Part shown: piece after piece, positions 54,219 through 63,490 of the stretch
How the letters are laid out: each line of letters starts with the position of its first letter
How positions within the stretch are numbered: position 1 is the first letter of the stretch
DNA from: Sandaracinobacter neustonicus
Lineage (GTDB): Bacteria > Pseudomonadota > Alphaproteobacteria > Sphingomonadales > Sphingomonadaceae
Length of the DNA: 64,000 nt
Reading direction: 5' to 3'
Assembly: GCF_006385875.1 (NCBI RefSeq)
Contig: NZ_VFSU01000031.1
Coordinates: forward strand, 36,506 to 100,505
Made by a program: the position numbers and the translations under genes
Notes under the pieces: model-generated
The model's database searches: none
What the model was told of the DNA's origin: nothing
The model's input: the letters and a program-made list of their open reading frames with translations, nothing else

Positions 54219-54268
54219 ACGGCAATCAGCGTCTTGGCGGCGAATCGGGCAACGGCTAACACTGGAAC

Positions 54269-54928
54269 ATGCCCCCCGTTCGCATCGCCCCCTCCATCCT
54301 CTCTGCCGACTTTTCCAAGCTGGGGGAGGAGGTGCGCGCCATCGATGCCGCCGGGGCAGACTGGATTCATGTGGACGTGATGGACAATCATTTTGTCCCC
54401 AATCTCACCATCGGGCCGATGGTTGTGAAGGCGCTGCGCCCGCACAGCCAGAAGCCGTTCGACGTGCATCTGATGGTGCAGCCCGCCGACGCGCTGGTGG
54501 AGGCCTTTGCCGAGGCCGGGGCCGATATCCTCTCTGTCCACCCGGAATCCGGGCCGCATTTGCACCGCACGCTGATGCGCATCCGCGCGCTGGGCAAGCA
54601 GGCGGGCGTGGTGCTGAACCCGGCGACGCCGCTGAGCGCGCTGGACCATGTGATGGACCTGATCGACCTTGTGCTGGTGATGAGCGTGAACCCCGGCTTT
54701 GGCGGGCAGAGCTTCATCGAAAGCGCGCTTCCCAAGATCGAGGCGATCCGCAAGCGCATCGACGCCAGCGGGAAGTCCATCGAGCTGGAAGTGGACGGCG
54801 GGGTGGATGCCGGCAATGCGGGCCGACTGGCCGCCGCCGGGGCCACCATGCTGGTGGCGGGCACCGCCAGCTTCAGGGGTGGGCCGGATCGCTATGCCGC
54901 CAACATCGCGGCGCTGAAGGCCGCCTGA
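54269..54928 (+). CDS. rpe: Ribulose-phosphate 3-epimerase
   Basis: 219 residues. It interconverts ribulose- and xylulose-5-phosphate. Motifs: SILSADFSKLGEEV, DWIHVDVMDNHFVPNLTIGP (metal and substrate residues), FDVHLMVQ, and MSVNPGFGGQSFI. Its stop codon shares a base with the next ATG (TGATG). First clear gene of a run with the heparinase-like gene. Confidence 0.96.
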   Translation: MPPVRIAPSILSADFSKLGEEVRAIDAAGADWIHVDVMDNHFVPNLTIGPMVVKALRPHSQKPFDVHLMVQPADALVEAFAEAGADILSVHPESGPHLHRTLMRIRALGKQAGVVLNPATPLSALDHVMDLIDLVLVMSVNPGFGGQSFIESALPKIEAIRKRIDASGKSIELEVDGGVDAGNAGRLAAAGATMLVAGTASFRGGPDRYAANIAALKAA

Positions 54929-56694
54929 TGGCCAGCGCGGAACCGCAGGACATGCCGGAGGAGCAGGAGCCGGAGGCACTGCGCCTGACGCGCAACCTGG
55001 GGGATCGCGGCCCGTCTCTGGCAGAGCGGCTGTCCGATCGGCTGGATCGGCTGTCGTTCGCCTCGCCCTTCCATCGCATGCGGCTGAAGGGGCGCTTCCC
55101 GCTGAAGCTGATCGCCATCCCCGAGGATCCGATCCCCGGCGATCCCGCCATCGGCCAGCGGCTGAAGGGCGGGCGGCTGTTCCGGGGCGGCTATGGGCAG
55201 GGCATGCTGGATGCCCGGCTGGATCACCCGGACGCGCCCGCCAGCTGGCGGCGCTGGGTGCATGGCTGGGGCTGGTTGCGCGACCTTTCCATGGTGGAGC
55301 TGACGGCGGGCGAAGCGGCCCGTGCAGAGGCGCTGGCGAAGCGCTGGCTGGCGCATTTCCACGATTATGACGAAGCCGCATGGGCGCCCGACGCCACCGG
55401 CAGCCGCATCCAGATGGCGATCCTGCACGCGCCGCTGGTGATGCCCGGCAAGGATCATGTCCACCGGTCCGCCGTGCTGAACGGCATCGCCCGCTGGGCG
55501 CGGCATCTGGACCGCGCCGCGCCGCGCATGCAGCCGGGCCTGCCGAAGCTGCAGGCGGCGGGCGGGCTGGTCTCCGCCGCGCTGATGCTGCCCGGCGGCG
55601 ACGAGCGGCAGGGCAGGGCGCTGGCACTGCTGGAGGAAACGCTGGCGGACCTGATGGCGGAAGATGGCGCGCCCGTGTCCCGCTCTCCGCTGGACCTTGC
55701 CGAAATCGCGGACCAGATGCTGGTCCTGTCTGCCTTTCACACCGCGCGCATGCAGAAGCCGTCTGAAACCGTCGCCCGCACGCTGGAGCTGGCGCGCACC
55801 GCGCTGGGCACGCTGGCGATGGGCGATGGCGTGCCCGCGCCATGGCATGGCGGCCAGCCGGATCAGGCTCAACTGGCGCGGCTGGGGGTGAAGCCGGCGG
55901 ACGCGCCGCCACCGCGCTCCTCCGGGTTCCAGCGGCTGGCGGCGGGCAGCGTGCGGCTGATCGCGGATGCCGGGCCGCCGCCGTCAGCGCGGCTGAACCC
56001 CGCCACCCATGCCTCCACGCTGGCCTTCGCCTTCACCGATGGCGCGCGCGCGGTGGTGCTGTCTTGCGGGGCGGAACGCGGCAGCGCGGGGTCGCGCAAC
56101 TTCCCGCCCGAACTGGTGATGGGCCTGCGCTCCACCGCCGGGCACAGCACGCTGGTGCTGGCCGATACCAACAGCAGCCGCCTGCACGATGGCGGCCCCC
56201 GCAGGCTGGGCGGGGTGGAGGAAGTGTTGGTGGAAGCCCGCATCACCCGCGACGGCCAGTGGCTGGAAGGGCGGCACGACGGCTATCGCCGCCGCCACGG
56301 CTATGACCATCTGCGCCGCCTGTGGCTGAACCCGGACGGCACGGACCTGCGCGGCGAAGACCATCTGCTGCCGGTGAAAGGCACGCTGGCGCTGGCCCGG
56401 CACAAGGCGCCGCTGCCCGTCGCCATCCGCTTCCATTTAGGCGCGGACGCCAGCGCCACCCCCACGCAGGATGGAAAAGGTGCGCTGATTCGGCTGGCCG
56501 CGCACGGGCGGGAACCGGCCATCGCATGGGCCTTCCGCGCCAGCTTCAACAACGCCCCCGGCCTCGTCGCCATCGAACCCAGCCTGCTGGTGGACAGCGA
56601 GGGCGCGACGCATGAAATCCAGCAACTGCTGCTGACGACTTTGGTGGAGCCGGGCAAGCCTGCGGACGTGAGCTGGAGCTTCAAGCGGCAGTAG
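54928..56694 (+). CDS. Heparinase II/III-family protein
   Basis: 588 residues; the A of its ATG is the last base of the rpe stop codon. The N-terminal half is helical (an alpha-toroid type; 'WRRWVHGWGWLRDLSMV', then 'LPGGDERQGRALALLEETL'), the C-terminal half beta-rich with TAGHSTLVLADTNSSRLHDGGPR, HDGYRRRHGYDHLRRLWLN and VAIRFHLGADA. This is the heparinase II/III-like arrangement. No signal peptide is evident, so the substrate and location are uncertain; the rpe-heparinase-like order is common in sphingomonads. Confidence 0.88.
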   Translation: MASAEPQDMPEEQEPEALRLTRNLGDRGPSLAERLSDRLDRLSFASPFHRMRLKGRFPLKLIAIPEDPIPGDPAIGQRLKGGRLFRGGYGQGMLDARLDHPDAPASWRRWVHGWGWLRDLSMVELTAGEAARAEALAKRWLAHFHDYDEAAWAPDATGSRIQMAILHAPLVMPGKDHVHRSAVLNGIARWARHLDRAAPRMQPGLPKLQAAGGLVSAALMLPGGDERQGRALALLEETLADLMAEDGAPVSRSPLDLAEIADQMLVLSAFHTARMQKPSETVARTLELARTALGTLAMGDGVPAPWHGGQPDQAQLARLGVKPADAPPPRSSGFQRLAAGSVRLIADAGPPPSARLNPATHASTLAFAFTDGARAVVLSCGAERGSAGSRNFPPELVMGLRSTAGHSTLVLADTNSSRLHDGGPRRLGGVEEVLVEARITRDGQWLEGRHDGYRRRHGYDHLRRLWLNPDGTDLRGEDHLLPVKGTLALARHKAPLPVAIRFHLGADASATPTQDGKGALIRLAAHGREPAIAWAFRASFNNAPGLVAIEPSLLVDSEGATHEIQQLLLTTLVEPGKPADVSWSFKRQ

Positions 56695-56696
56695 GG

Positions 56697-57125
56697 TTAG
56701 AAATCCACCACTACAGAGGCCGCGCTGCGCCTCGCCTCGCCATGATAGACGGCCTCGATATTGTTGCCATCGGGATCGAGCACGAACGCCGCATAATAGC
56801 CGGGATGATAGGGCCGCTCGCCGGGCGGGCCAAAATCCTGCCCGCCATGGGCCAGCGCCGAGCGATAGAAGGTATCCACCGTCGCGCGGTCCTTCGCCTG
56901 AAACGCCAGATGATGCCGCCCCGTCAGCACCCTCAGCGCCGCCGGGCTGTCTGCCGAGGAGACGACGAGTTCATCGGCCCAGAAATAGCCATCGCCCGTG
57001 CTGACGATGGGGATTTCCAGCACGCCCAGCACGGCCGTGTAGAAATCCTGACTTGCCTTCAGGTCCGCCACCACGAGTTGGATATGATCGATCAGCCGAC
57101 CACGATGCAGTTGCGATGTTTCCAA
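56697..57125 (-). CDS. VOC/glyoxalase-family protein
   Basis: 142 residues starting at a TTG (57125), supported by CGGAGG 6 bases upstream; no ATG lies in a suitable place. Two beta-alpha-beta-beta-beta modules of the vicinal oxygen chelate fold: DHIQLVVADLKASQDFYTAVLGVLEIP, then HHLAFQAKDRATVDTFYRSALAHGG and YYAAFVLDPDGNNIEAVYHG, in which His and Glu metal ligands are visible. Substrate unknown. Convergent with the heparinase-like gene, 2 bases apart. Confidence 0.87.
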   Translation of the reverse strand: METSQLHRGRLIDHIQLVVADLKASQDFYTAVLGVLEIPIVSTGDGYFWADELVVSSADSPAALRVLTGRHHLAFQAKDRATVDTFYRSALAHGGQDFGPPGERPYHPGYYAAFVLDPDGNNIEAVYHGEARRSAASVVVDF

Positions 57126-57287
57126 ACCGAGCCTCCGTGCGGAATATGGCTGAAGGTTGATACGGGCGATGACGTTACATCAGTTGTGCGCCCATATCAT
57201 CCCGCCCGTCGATCTGGCGGCGATCAAAGCGCAACGAAGGGCTGCCGGTCTTTCGAGCGGCGGCCTCTCCCTGCAGGCGGACGGCGA

Positions 57288-57962
57288 TTATTGCGCCGCG
57301 CCGACCCGGCGGCGGCGTGCCGCCATACCCACCGTGCCGAAGCCGATGATCAGCATCGCCCAAGTCGCGGGTTCCGGGACAGCAGCTTCGGCGATGCTCA
57401 CCGAGAAGGTTGCGTCGCGCGAGTTGTTGACGATCGGGCTGAACACCGGGCCATCGCCCAGAATATTGCCGATGATGAGCGTGCCGAGGTTCGGGATCAG
57501 GTTCGAATTGCAGCCGACGAACGTCAGGCAGGTGCCCATCGATGCCAGCCCGCTATTGCCCTCCAGCCCATAGGTGCTGAGGAAGGCGACATAGGTTGTG
57601 CCCTGCGTCAGCGTGACGCCGGTGGGGTTGAAGCTGACGAGCCCGGCCGTGCCCGGGGTGATCGCGCTGCGCCACACTTCCGTGGTGGGCGCGGACCCGT
57701 TCCACACATAGACGACGCCATAGAGCGATTGCAGCGTGGAGCTGTTCAGCGTGAACTGGAAGTTGGTCAGTTCGCCCGTCACGGGCGCGGTGAAGGTCTG
57801 GCCCAGAAACTGCGTCTGGTTGCCGCCCGTCAGGCTGCCGGAAAGATAGCCGAGGTCGTGGGTGTTGGTGGGGTTGCTAATGGTGACGGCAGCGGCCGGC
57901 GTGGCCCCCAGCGTGGCCAGCAGGCCCAGTGCGACGATGCTCTGTTTTGCAATCCGCTTCAT
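57288..57962 (-). CDS. PEPxxWA-CTERM sorting-domain protein
   Basis: 224 residues. A signal peptide (about 1-25, cleavage after PAAA) and a C-terminal sorting signal: PEPATWAMLIIGFGTVGM then AARRRR, that is PEPxxWA, a membrane helix and an Arg cluster. The middle (about 30-190) is beta-rich, Gly/Thr/Asn-rich and has two cysteines. Proteins of this type are cut and anchored by an exosortase system that must be elsewhere in the genome. Function of the mature protein unknown. Divergent from purH, 193 bases apart. Confidence 0.92.
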   Translation of the reverse strand: MKRIAKQSIVALGLLATLGATPAAAVTISNPTNTHDLGYLSGSLTGGNQTQFLGQTFTAPVTGELTNFQFTLNSSTLQSLYGVVYVWNGSAPTTEVWRSAITPGTAGLVSFNPTGVTLTQGTTYVAFLSTYGLEGNSGLASMGTCLTFVGCNSNLIPNLGTLIIGNILGDGPVFSPIVNNSRDATFSVSIAEAAVPEPATWAMLIIGFGTVGMAARRRRVGAAQ

Positions 57963-58155
57963 GCGATGTCCCCTGTTCCGAACGCAGCGACTCTGCCGAT
58001 GCGGCAGCCGCCTGCCGGAGCGATTGCACGCCGATGTTGCACCGCCTTGACAGCGGCATCGTCAGCGGTGTTCGCGCAAACATGGTTGCACCATCGCTTC
58101 GCCTCGGGCACCGGGGCGCGCAATCCTTATCCCCCAGTTCCAGCGAGTCCCCCTC

Positions 58156-59730
58156 ATGACCGATCGCCTGCCCATTCGCCGCGCCCTGCTCTCCGTTTCC
58201 GACAAGTCCGGCCTTGTCGAATTTGCGCAGGCGCTGGCCGCGCATGGCACGGAACTGCTGAGCACCGGCGGCACGGCCAAGGCGCTGCGCGAGGCGGGGC
58301 TGGCTGTGAAGGACGTGTCTGAGCACACCGGCTTCCCGGAGATGATGGACGGCCGGGTGAAAACCCTGCATCCGAAGGTGCATGGCGGGCTGCTGGCGCT
58401 GCGGAATGACGCCGGGCATCAGGCGTCTGCTACGGAACATGCCATTCCGCCCATCGATATGGTGGTGATCAACCTCTATCCGTTCGAAGCGACGGTGGCG
58501 AAGGGCGCGGCGCGCGACGAGGTGATCGAGAATATCGATATCGGCGGGCCTTCGATGGTGCGCTCTGCCGCGAAGAATCATGAATTCGTCGCCTGCGTGA
58601 CGGATGCGGCGGATTATGCGGCGCTGACGGCGGAACTGGCAGACGGCGGACTTTCGCTGGCCACCCGCCGCAAGCTGGCCGCCAAGGCGTTTCAGGCCAC
58701 CGCCGCCTATGATGCGGCCATCGCCAGCTGGTTCTCATTTGCCGACAGCCAAGAGATGTATCCGGCCATTTTCCCGGTGGTGATGCGCCGGGTGGACACG
58801 CTGCGTTACGGCGAAAACCCGCATCAGCAAGCCGCGCTCTATGGTGCGCAGGCGCGCCCCGGCGGCATCGCCAGCGCCGAACTGGTGCAGGGAAAGGCGC
58901 TGTCTTACAACAACATCGCCGATGCGGATGGCGCGTTCAACCTGATCTCGGAATTCCGCGACAAGGAACCGACGGTTGCCATCATCAAGCACGCCAACCC
59001 CTGCGGCGTCGCCAGCGCGCCGACGCTGATCGAAGCCTATGAAGCCGCCAAGGCGACCGACCCCGTCTCTGCCTTCGGCGGCATCATCGCCCTGAACCGC
59101 GAACTGGACGGCCCCACCGCCGAGGCGATCACCGAGCTGTTCACCGAAGTGATCATCGCGCCGGCCGCAGACGAAGCCGCCCGCGCGGCGGTGGCGCGCA
59201 AGAAGAACCTCCGCCTGCTGATCGCACCGCTGTTGGATCCGGCGCGGATCGGCTTCCAGCTGAAAAGCGTGTCCGGCGGCTTCCTGCTGCAAACGCGCGA
59301 CAACCGGCTGGTGGATGAGCTGAAGATCGTGACGAAGCGCGCGCCGACCCCGCAGGAACTGAACGACATGCTGTTCGCATGGATCGTCGCCAAGCATGTG
59401 AAATCCAACGCCATCGTCTACGCCAAAGGCAGCGCGACCGCCGGCATCGGCGCAGGCCAGATGAGCCGGGTGGACAGCGCCCGCATCGCCGCGTGGAAGG
59501 CCAAGGAAGCCGCCGAAACCGCGGGCTGGCCAACGCCCCGCACCATCGGCAGCGCGGTGGCGTCCGACGCCTTCTTCCCCTTCGCGGACGGCCTGCTCGC
59601 CGCCGCCGACGCAGGCGCAACCGCCGTGATCCAGCCGGGCGGCTCCATGCGCGACGCCGAAGTGATCGCCGCCGCCGACGAACGCGGGCTGGCGATGGCA
59701 TTCACCGGGCTTCGGCATTTCAACCACTAA
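58156..59730 (+). CDS. purH: Bifunctional AICAR transformylase / IMP cyclohydrolase
   Basis: 524 residues, normal PurH. N-terminal IMP cyclohydrolase (about 1-195; [52 protein letters not shown]) and C-terminal transformylase (about 200-524; [34 protein letters not shown]). Ends [11 protein letters not shown], as in most PurH. It does the last two steps of purine synthesis. The 193-base upstream gap was checked for a ZTP riboswitch, and none was recognised. Confidence 0.97.
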   Translation: MTDRLPIRRALLSVSDKSGLVEFAQALAAHGTELLSTGGTAKALREAGLAVKDVSEHTGFPEMMDGRVKTLHPKVHGGLLALRNDAGHQASATEHAIPPIDMVVINLYPFEATVAKGAARDEVIENIDIGGPSMVRSAAKNHEFVACVTDAADYAALTAELADGGLSLATRRKLAAKAFQATAAYDAAIASWFSFADSQEMYPAIFPVVMRRVDTLRYGENPHQQAALYGAQARPGGIASAELVQGKALSYNNIADADGAFNLISEFRDKEPTVAIIKHANPCGVASAPTLIEAYEAAKATDPVSAFGGIIALNRELDGPTAEAITELFTEVIIAPAADEAARAAVARKKNLRLLIAPLLDPARIGFQLKSVSGGFLLQTRDNRLVDELKIVTKRAPTPQELNDMLFAWIVAKHVKSNAIVYAKGSATAGIGAGQMSRVDSARIAAWKAKEAAETAGWPTPRTIGSAVASDAFFPFADGLLAAADAGATAVIQPGGSMRDAEVIAAADERGLAMAFTGLRHFNH

Positions 59731-59758
59731 GCGCGGGTTCGCGTTTGGGGGCGTGTTC

Positions 59759-60252
59759 GAAGGGGCTCTGCCCCTTCACCCCGGCAGGGAAATGATTTCC
59801 CTGCACCCTCAATATTTGCGTTGCGCCTGAACTCCAGCGCCGTGCGGGTGATCGGATTCGATTGCCTGCGGCGCTACGTGGCCCTCCCCCCCTGCAAGGG
59901 GGAGAGATGGAGAGGGGGTGTCACCGCCGGGCCTGATGCGCTCCATCCCCACACCCCCCCAGCCCACTCTCAAACCCGCTCAGGCTGAGCTTGTCGAAGC
60001 CCCCGAAGCGAAGGCTCAATGGTTGAGGTCGTGGGTCATGCCGCATGGGGCTTCGACAAGCTCAGCCTGAGCGGGGGGAGGGATTAAGGGGGCTCACCAA
60101 AGCGCCGCAGGCAATCAAACCCCAACCACGCGCCAAGCGGATGGCCCCCACCCCAACCCCTCCCCTAAAGGAGGAGGGGCTTAAGAATGTCGGGGGTGCG
60201 AGCGGCGTCACGCCCCTGCCGGGTGCCGGGCAGAGCCCGGCCCGCCGGAGGC
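59759..60252. repeat. Complete mosaic repeat island
   Basis: Fills most of 59731-60380. Left: GAAGGGGCTCTGCCCCTTC (59759-59777), arms GCAGGGAAAT/ATTTCCCTGC (59784-59804), GCGTTG-type hairpin, GATTGCCTGCGGCGC (about 59861-59875), CT/GA hairpin, then the inverted-repeat element (59977-60073), GCGCCGCAGGCAATC (about 60102-60116), the CCCCAACCCCTCCCC...GGAGGAGGGGCT module (about 60150-60181), imperfect arms with CGCCCCTGC, CCGGGCAGAGCCCGG, and the reversed outer box. The right end is 128 bases upstream of a plus-strand gene. Confidence 0.87.
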
Positions 60253-60380
60253 CTCCAACACCTCCGGCCGGAGCACCCAACGCTGCACGAACAGCCCACC
60301 CTCCCAAGTTTGGGGATTAAGGCCGGGCGGGTCCGCGCATAGGCAGGCTACCAAACCGTTTTGCGAGAAGGGACAGATTC

Positions 60381-61163
60381 ATGGACATCAAGGGATTGTC
60401 GGCGGTGATTACGGGCGGCGCGTCCGGGCTGGGTGCGGCGACGGCGCGGCGGCTGGCGGCGGAGGGCGTGAAGGTTGCGCTGTTCGATCTGAACGCGGAG
60501 AAGGGCGAGGCGCTGGCGGCCGAGCTGGGCGGCGTATTCTGCCAGGTGAATGTGACGGATGACGCGTCGGTCGATGCCGGTTTCGCCAAGGCGCGTGCTG
60601 CCAACGGGCAGGAGCGGATTCTGGTGAACTGCGCGGGCACCGGCAACGCCATCAAGACGGCGAGCCGCGCCAAGGACTCCGGCGAAATCAAGCATTTCCC
60701 GCTGGATGCCTTCAACATGATCATCCAGATCAACCTTGTCGGCACCTTCCGCTGCATCGCCAAGTCGGCGGCGGGCATAATGACGTTGCCGCCCATCGGT
60801 GAGTATGGCGAGCGTGGCGCAATCGTGAACACGGCGAGCGTCGCCGCCGAAGACGGCCAGATCGGGCAGGCTGCCTACTCCGCTTCGAAGGGCGGGGTTG
60901 TGGGCATGACGCTGCCGATCGCGCGCGACCTTTCCAGCGAAGGCATCCGGGTGAACACGATTCTGCCGGGCATTTTCAACACCCCGCTGCTGGCGGCCGC
61001 GCCGGATAATGTGAAGGCGGCGCTGGCGGCTTCGGTTCCCTATCCGAAGCGCCTTGGCAATCCGGAGGAATATGCGAGCCTTGCGCTGGAGATGATCCGG
61101 AATTCCTACTTTAACGGTGAGGATGTGCGGATTGATGGGTCCATTCGGATGGCACCGCGCTGA
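60381..61163 (+). CDS. Short-chain dehydrogenase (3-hydroxyacyl-CoA dehydrogenase type)
   Basis: 260 residues, classical SDR. Rossmann motif TGGASGLGAATARRL near residues 11-25, the NAG-like NCAGTGNA near residue 88, and the active site Ser-Tyr-Lys (NTASVAA, then Tyr166 and Lys170 in YSASKGG). It resembles the type II 3-hydroxyacyl-CoA dehydrogenase / 17-beta-HSD10 group in length and in PGIFNTPLL. Substrate not settled. A strong terminator follows. Confidence 0.9.
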   Translation: MDIKGLSAVITGGASGLGAATARRLAAEGVKVALFDLNAEKGEALAAELGGVFCQVNVTDDASVDAGFAKARAANGQERILVNCAGTGNAIKTASRAKDSGEIKHFPLDAFNMIIQINLVGTFRCIAKSAAGIMTLPPIGEYGERGAIVNTASVAAEDGQIGQAAYSASKGGVVGMTLPIARDLSSEGIRVNTILPGIFNTPLLAAAPDNVKAALAASVPYPKRLGNPEEYASLALEMIRNSYFNGEDVRIDGSIRMAPR

Positions 61164-61175
61164 AGCCGGCTGCGA

Positions 61176-61246
61176 TTAGCGCGAAGCGCTAACTCGCAGA
61201 CTCGGCGAAAGCACGGCCGGCTGAGCGGGCGATCTCTATCGCCCGC
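61176..61246 (+). repeat. Hairpin cluster downstream of the dehydrogenase
   Basis: Two perfect hairpins: TTAGCGC/GCGCTAA with loop GAA (61176-61192), and GCGGGCGAT/ATCGCCCGC with loop CTCT (61225-61246). AGCCGGC (about 61165-61171) can pair with GCCGGCT (about 61216-61222) around the first. The group looks like a branched RNA structure in the 3' tail. Confidence 0.55.
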
Positions 61247-61256
61247 CAGTCCGACG

Positions 61257-61280
61257 AGTCCCGGCTTTGCCGGGACTTTT
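61257..61280 (+). terminator. Rho-independent terminator of the dehydrogenase gene
   Basis: Perfect 9-base stem AGTCCCGGC/GCCGGGACT with loop TTT (61257-61277), followed by TTT and then GCTTTCTG. The best intrinsic terminator in the window. Confidence 0.8.
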
Positions 61281-61351
61281 GCTTTCTGTCTTCCTTCCTT
61301 CCTTAACCTCAACCGGACTCGGCGGCTTAGCCGCCGGCCGGTCCCCCGCTT

Positions 61352-61654
61352 TCACCCCAAACTCACCCCAACCATCCCATCAATCGCCTTCGCCATCCGC
61401 ACATCCCGCGCGCTCAATCCGTCCGCGTCATGCGTGGTCAGCGCGATGTCCACCCGGTTCCACACGTTGAACCATTCCGGGTGATGCTCCTGCTGCTCGG
61501 CCAGCAGCGCCACCCGCGCCATGAATCCGAACGCTTCGGAAAAATCCCGGAAGCGGAACGTGCGCTTCAGATGCTCGCCCTCCAGCGCCCATTCCGGCAG
61601 CGCTGCGCCCAGTTCCGCGCGCGCCGCCGCGTCCAGCTTCTCGACCTTCGCCAT
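61352..61654 (-). CDS. phhB: 4a-hydroxytetrahydrobiopterin dehydratase
   Basis: 100 residues, the usual length. PCD/DCoH family: [70 protein letters not shown] includes the EHHPEW and HDADGLS signatures with the catalytic histidines. It regenerates the pterin cofactor of phenylalanine hydroxylase, or serves other pterin recycling. No phhA is in the window. The gap to the divergent zincin is 21 bases. Confidence 0.94.
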   Translation of the reverse strand: MAKVEKLDAAARAELGAALPEWALEGEHLKRTFRFRDFSEAFGFMARVALLAEQQEHHPEWFNVWNRVDIALTTHDADGLSARDVRMAKAIDGMVGVSLG

Positions 61655-61675
61655 CCCTCACCCTATCTCTGCTGC

Positions 61676-62068
61676 ATGTTTCGCCATGCCCCCTCTCTCG
61701 CCGACATCGAAGCCCTCGCGCAAGCCGCCGTGGAGCGCCTGCCAGAGCTGTTCCGCAGCCATCTCGGCAACGTCATCCTGAAAGTGCAGGATTTTCCGGA
61801 CGAAGATGTGATTCAGGCCATGGGGCTGGAGAGCGAGTGGGACATATTGGGCCTCTATTGGGGCCATCATGTCGGCAATCCCGGCGCGGAGTATAGCGGC
61901 GCGCTGCCCCCCACCATCTATCTCTATCGCCGCCCGATGCTGGACGAATGGGCGCACGGGCAAGACACACTGGCCGCGCTGGTGACGCATGTGCTGGTGC
62001 ATGAAGTGGGCCATCATTTCGGCCTGTCTGACGATGATATGCACGCAATCGAAGCCTCGCTGGACTAG
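61676..62068 (+). CDS. Small zinc metallopeptidase (Zincin_1 family)
   Basis: 130 residues from the ATG at 61676. The motif HEVGHHFGLSD gives HExxHxxGxxD, with His109, Glu110, His113 and Asp119 (the third ligand may be Asp119). The segment YRRPMLDEWAHGQDTLAALVTHVLVHEVGHHFGLSDDDMHAIE is the typical C-terminal block of the family. A cytoplasmic, MMP-like zincin of unknown target. It starts 21 bases from phhB on the opposite strand. Confidence 0.9.
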   Translation: MFRHAPSLADIEALAQAAVERLPELFRSHLGNVILKVQDFPDEDVIQAMGLESEWDILGLYWGHHVGNPGAEYSGALPPTIYLYRRPMLDEWAHGQDTLAALVTHVLVHEVGHHFGLSDDDMHAIEASLD

Positions 62069-62119
62069 ATGCGCCCGCCCCTTTAGCGTCCCCTGAACAG
62101 ACATTCAGGGAGTTCGCGC

Positions 62120-63454
62120 ATGAAGGGACTGATTTCGGCCATCCTGTTGACGGCATCCGCCTCGGCGATGGCGGCGGACGTGACGCCCGCCGATCTGGAA
62201 AAGGCCGTCGCGCAGGATTGGTCCACTTACCTCGCGCCGCTCTACGATCATTTCCACCGCAACCCCGAACTCTCCGCCGTGGAGGTGAACACCGCCGCCC
62301 GCATGGCGAAGGAACTGCGTGCGGTGAAGGGCATGGAGGTCACGGAAAAGGTCGGCGGCACCGGAGTCGTCGGCGTGCTGAAGAACGGCCCCGGCCCCGT
62401 CATCCTGCTCCGCGCGGATATGGACGGCCTGCCGGTTGAAGAAAAATCCGGCCTCGCCAACGCGTCCAAGGTCCGCCAGAAAGACCGCAGCGGGGTGGAG
62501 CAGCCGGTGATGCACGCCTGTGGCCATGACACGCATATCACCGGCCTCGTCGCCACCGCCCGCCAGTTGGCGGCGCTGAAAGACAAATGGTCCGGCACGG
62601 TGATCTTCGTCGCCCAACCCGCCGAGGAAATCGTCGGCGGCGCGAAGAAGATGATGGCCGACAATCTCTACCAGCGCTTCGGCAAGCCCGATTACGCCAT
62701 CGGCTGGCACGTCGCTTCGGCGCTCCCCACCGGCACCATCGGCCTCGCCGAAGGCGTCACCTATTCCGCGGCGGATACCGTGGACATCGTCGTCCCCGGC
62801 ATCGGCGCGCACGGGGCCAGCCCGCAAAGCGGCAAGGATCCGATCTTCATCGCATCCGACATCGTGCAATCGCTGCAAGGCTTCATCGGCCGGGAAATCG
62901 CCCCGCTGAAACCCGCCGTCATCACCGTCGGTGCCTTCCACGCCGGGTCCAAACACAACATCATCTCGGACAAGGCTGAACTGTCCGTTACCGTCCGCGC
63001 GGACGATCTGGAAACCCGCAACAAGCTGATCGACGGCATCAAGCGCATCTCCGTGCAAACGGGGCGCAAATGGGGCCTGCCCGAAGACAAGCTGCCCATC
63101 GTCACCGTCCGCGAAGACGAACGCGCCATCCCCAACATCAACGACACCGAACTCACGCGCCGCCTGCACGCGCTTTACGCCAAGGCCTATGGCGACAAAA
63201 TCTTCACCACCGTCACGCGAGACAGCATGGGCGCGGAAGACTTCCCCTACCTCGTCGGCCCGGGCGTGAAAGGCGTCTATTACAACGTCGGCGGCACCCC
63301 GCAGGCGGCGCTGGACGCCGCCAAGGCGGGCGGGCCGCCGGTTCCCAGCCACCACTCGCCGCTGTTCAAAGTGGACGGCGAAGCAGCCGTGAAACTGGGC
63401 GCGCAGACGATGACGCTGGCCGTGCTGGATCTGGCGGCCAAGCCGGGGAGTTAA
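62120..63454 (+). CDS. M20-family amidohydrolase with signal peptide
   Basis: 444 residues. Signal peptide (residues 1-18, cleavage after AMA). M20 metallopeptidase layout: RADMDGLPV, HACGHDTHITGLVATA, FVAQPAEE (catalytic and metal residues), a dimerisation domain (about 215-325; GIGAHGASPQSGKDPI), and a C-terminal metal-binding SMGAEDF. Close to hippurate/aminoacyl hydrolases. Predicted to work in the periplasm on acylated amino acids. Fifty-one bases after the zincin gene. Confidence 0.92.
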   Translation: MKGLISAILLTASASAMAADVTPADLEKAVAQDWSTYLAPLYDHFHRNPELSAVEVNTAARMAKELRAVKGMEVTEKVGGTGVVGVLKNGPGPVILLRADMDGLPVEEKSGLANASKVRQKDRSGVEQPVMHACGHDTHITGLVATARQLAALKDKWSGTVIFVAQPAEEIVGGAKKMMADNLYQRFGKPDYAIGWHVASALPTGTIGLAEGVTYSAADTVDIVVPGIGAHGASPQSGKDPIFIASDIVQSLQGFIGREIAPLKPAVITVGAFHAGSKHNIISDKAELSVTVRADDLETRNKLIDGIKRISVQTGRKWGLPEDKLPIVTVREDERAIPNINDTELTRRLHALYAKAYGDKIFTTVTRDSMGAEDFPYLVGPGVKGVYYNVGGTPQAALDAAKAGGPPVPSHHSPLFKVDGEAAVKLGAQTMTLAVLDLAAKPGS

Positions 63455-63490
63455 GGGGGGCTTTAGGGGCTGTAACGAGGCGGTTTTTTT

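Noticed and set aside
57963..58155. ZTP or purine riboswitch upstream of purH
   Set aside because: The conserved ZTP core was not found by eye. A TTGACA at 58047 has no good -10 partner, so no promoter is listed.
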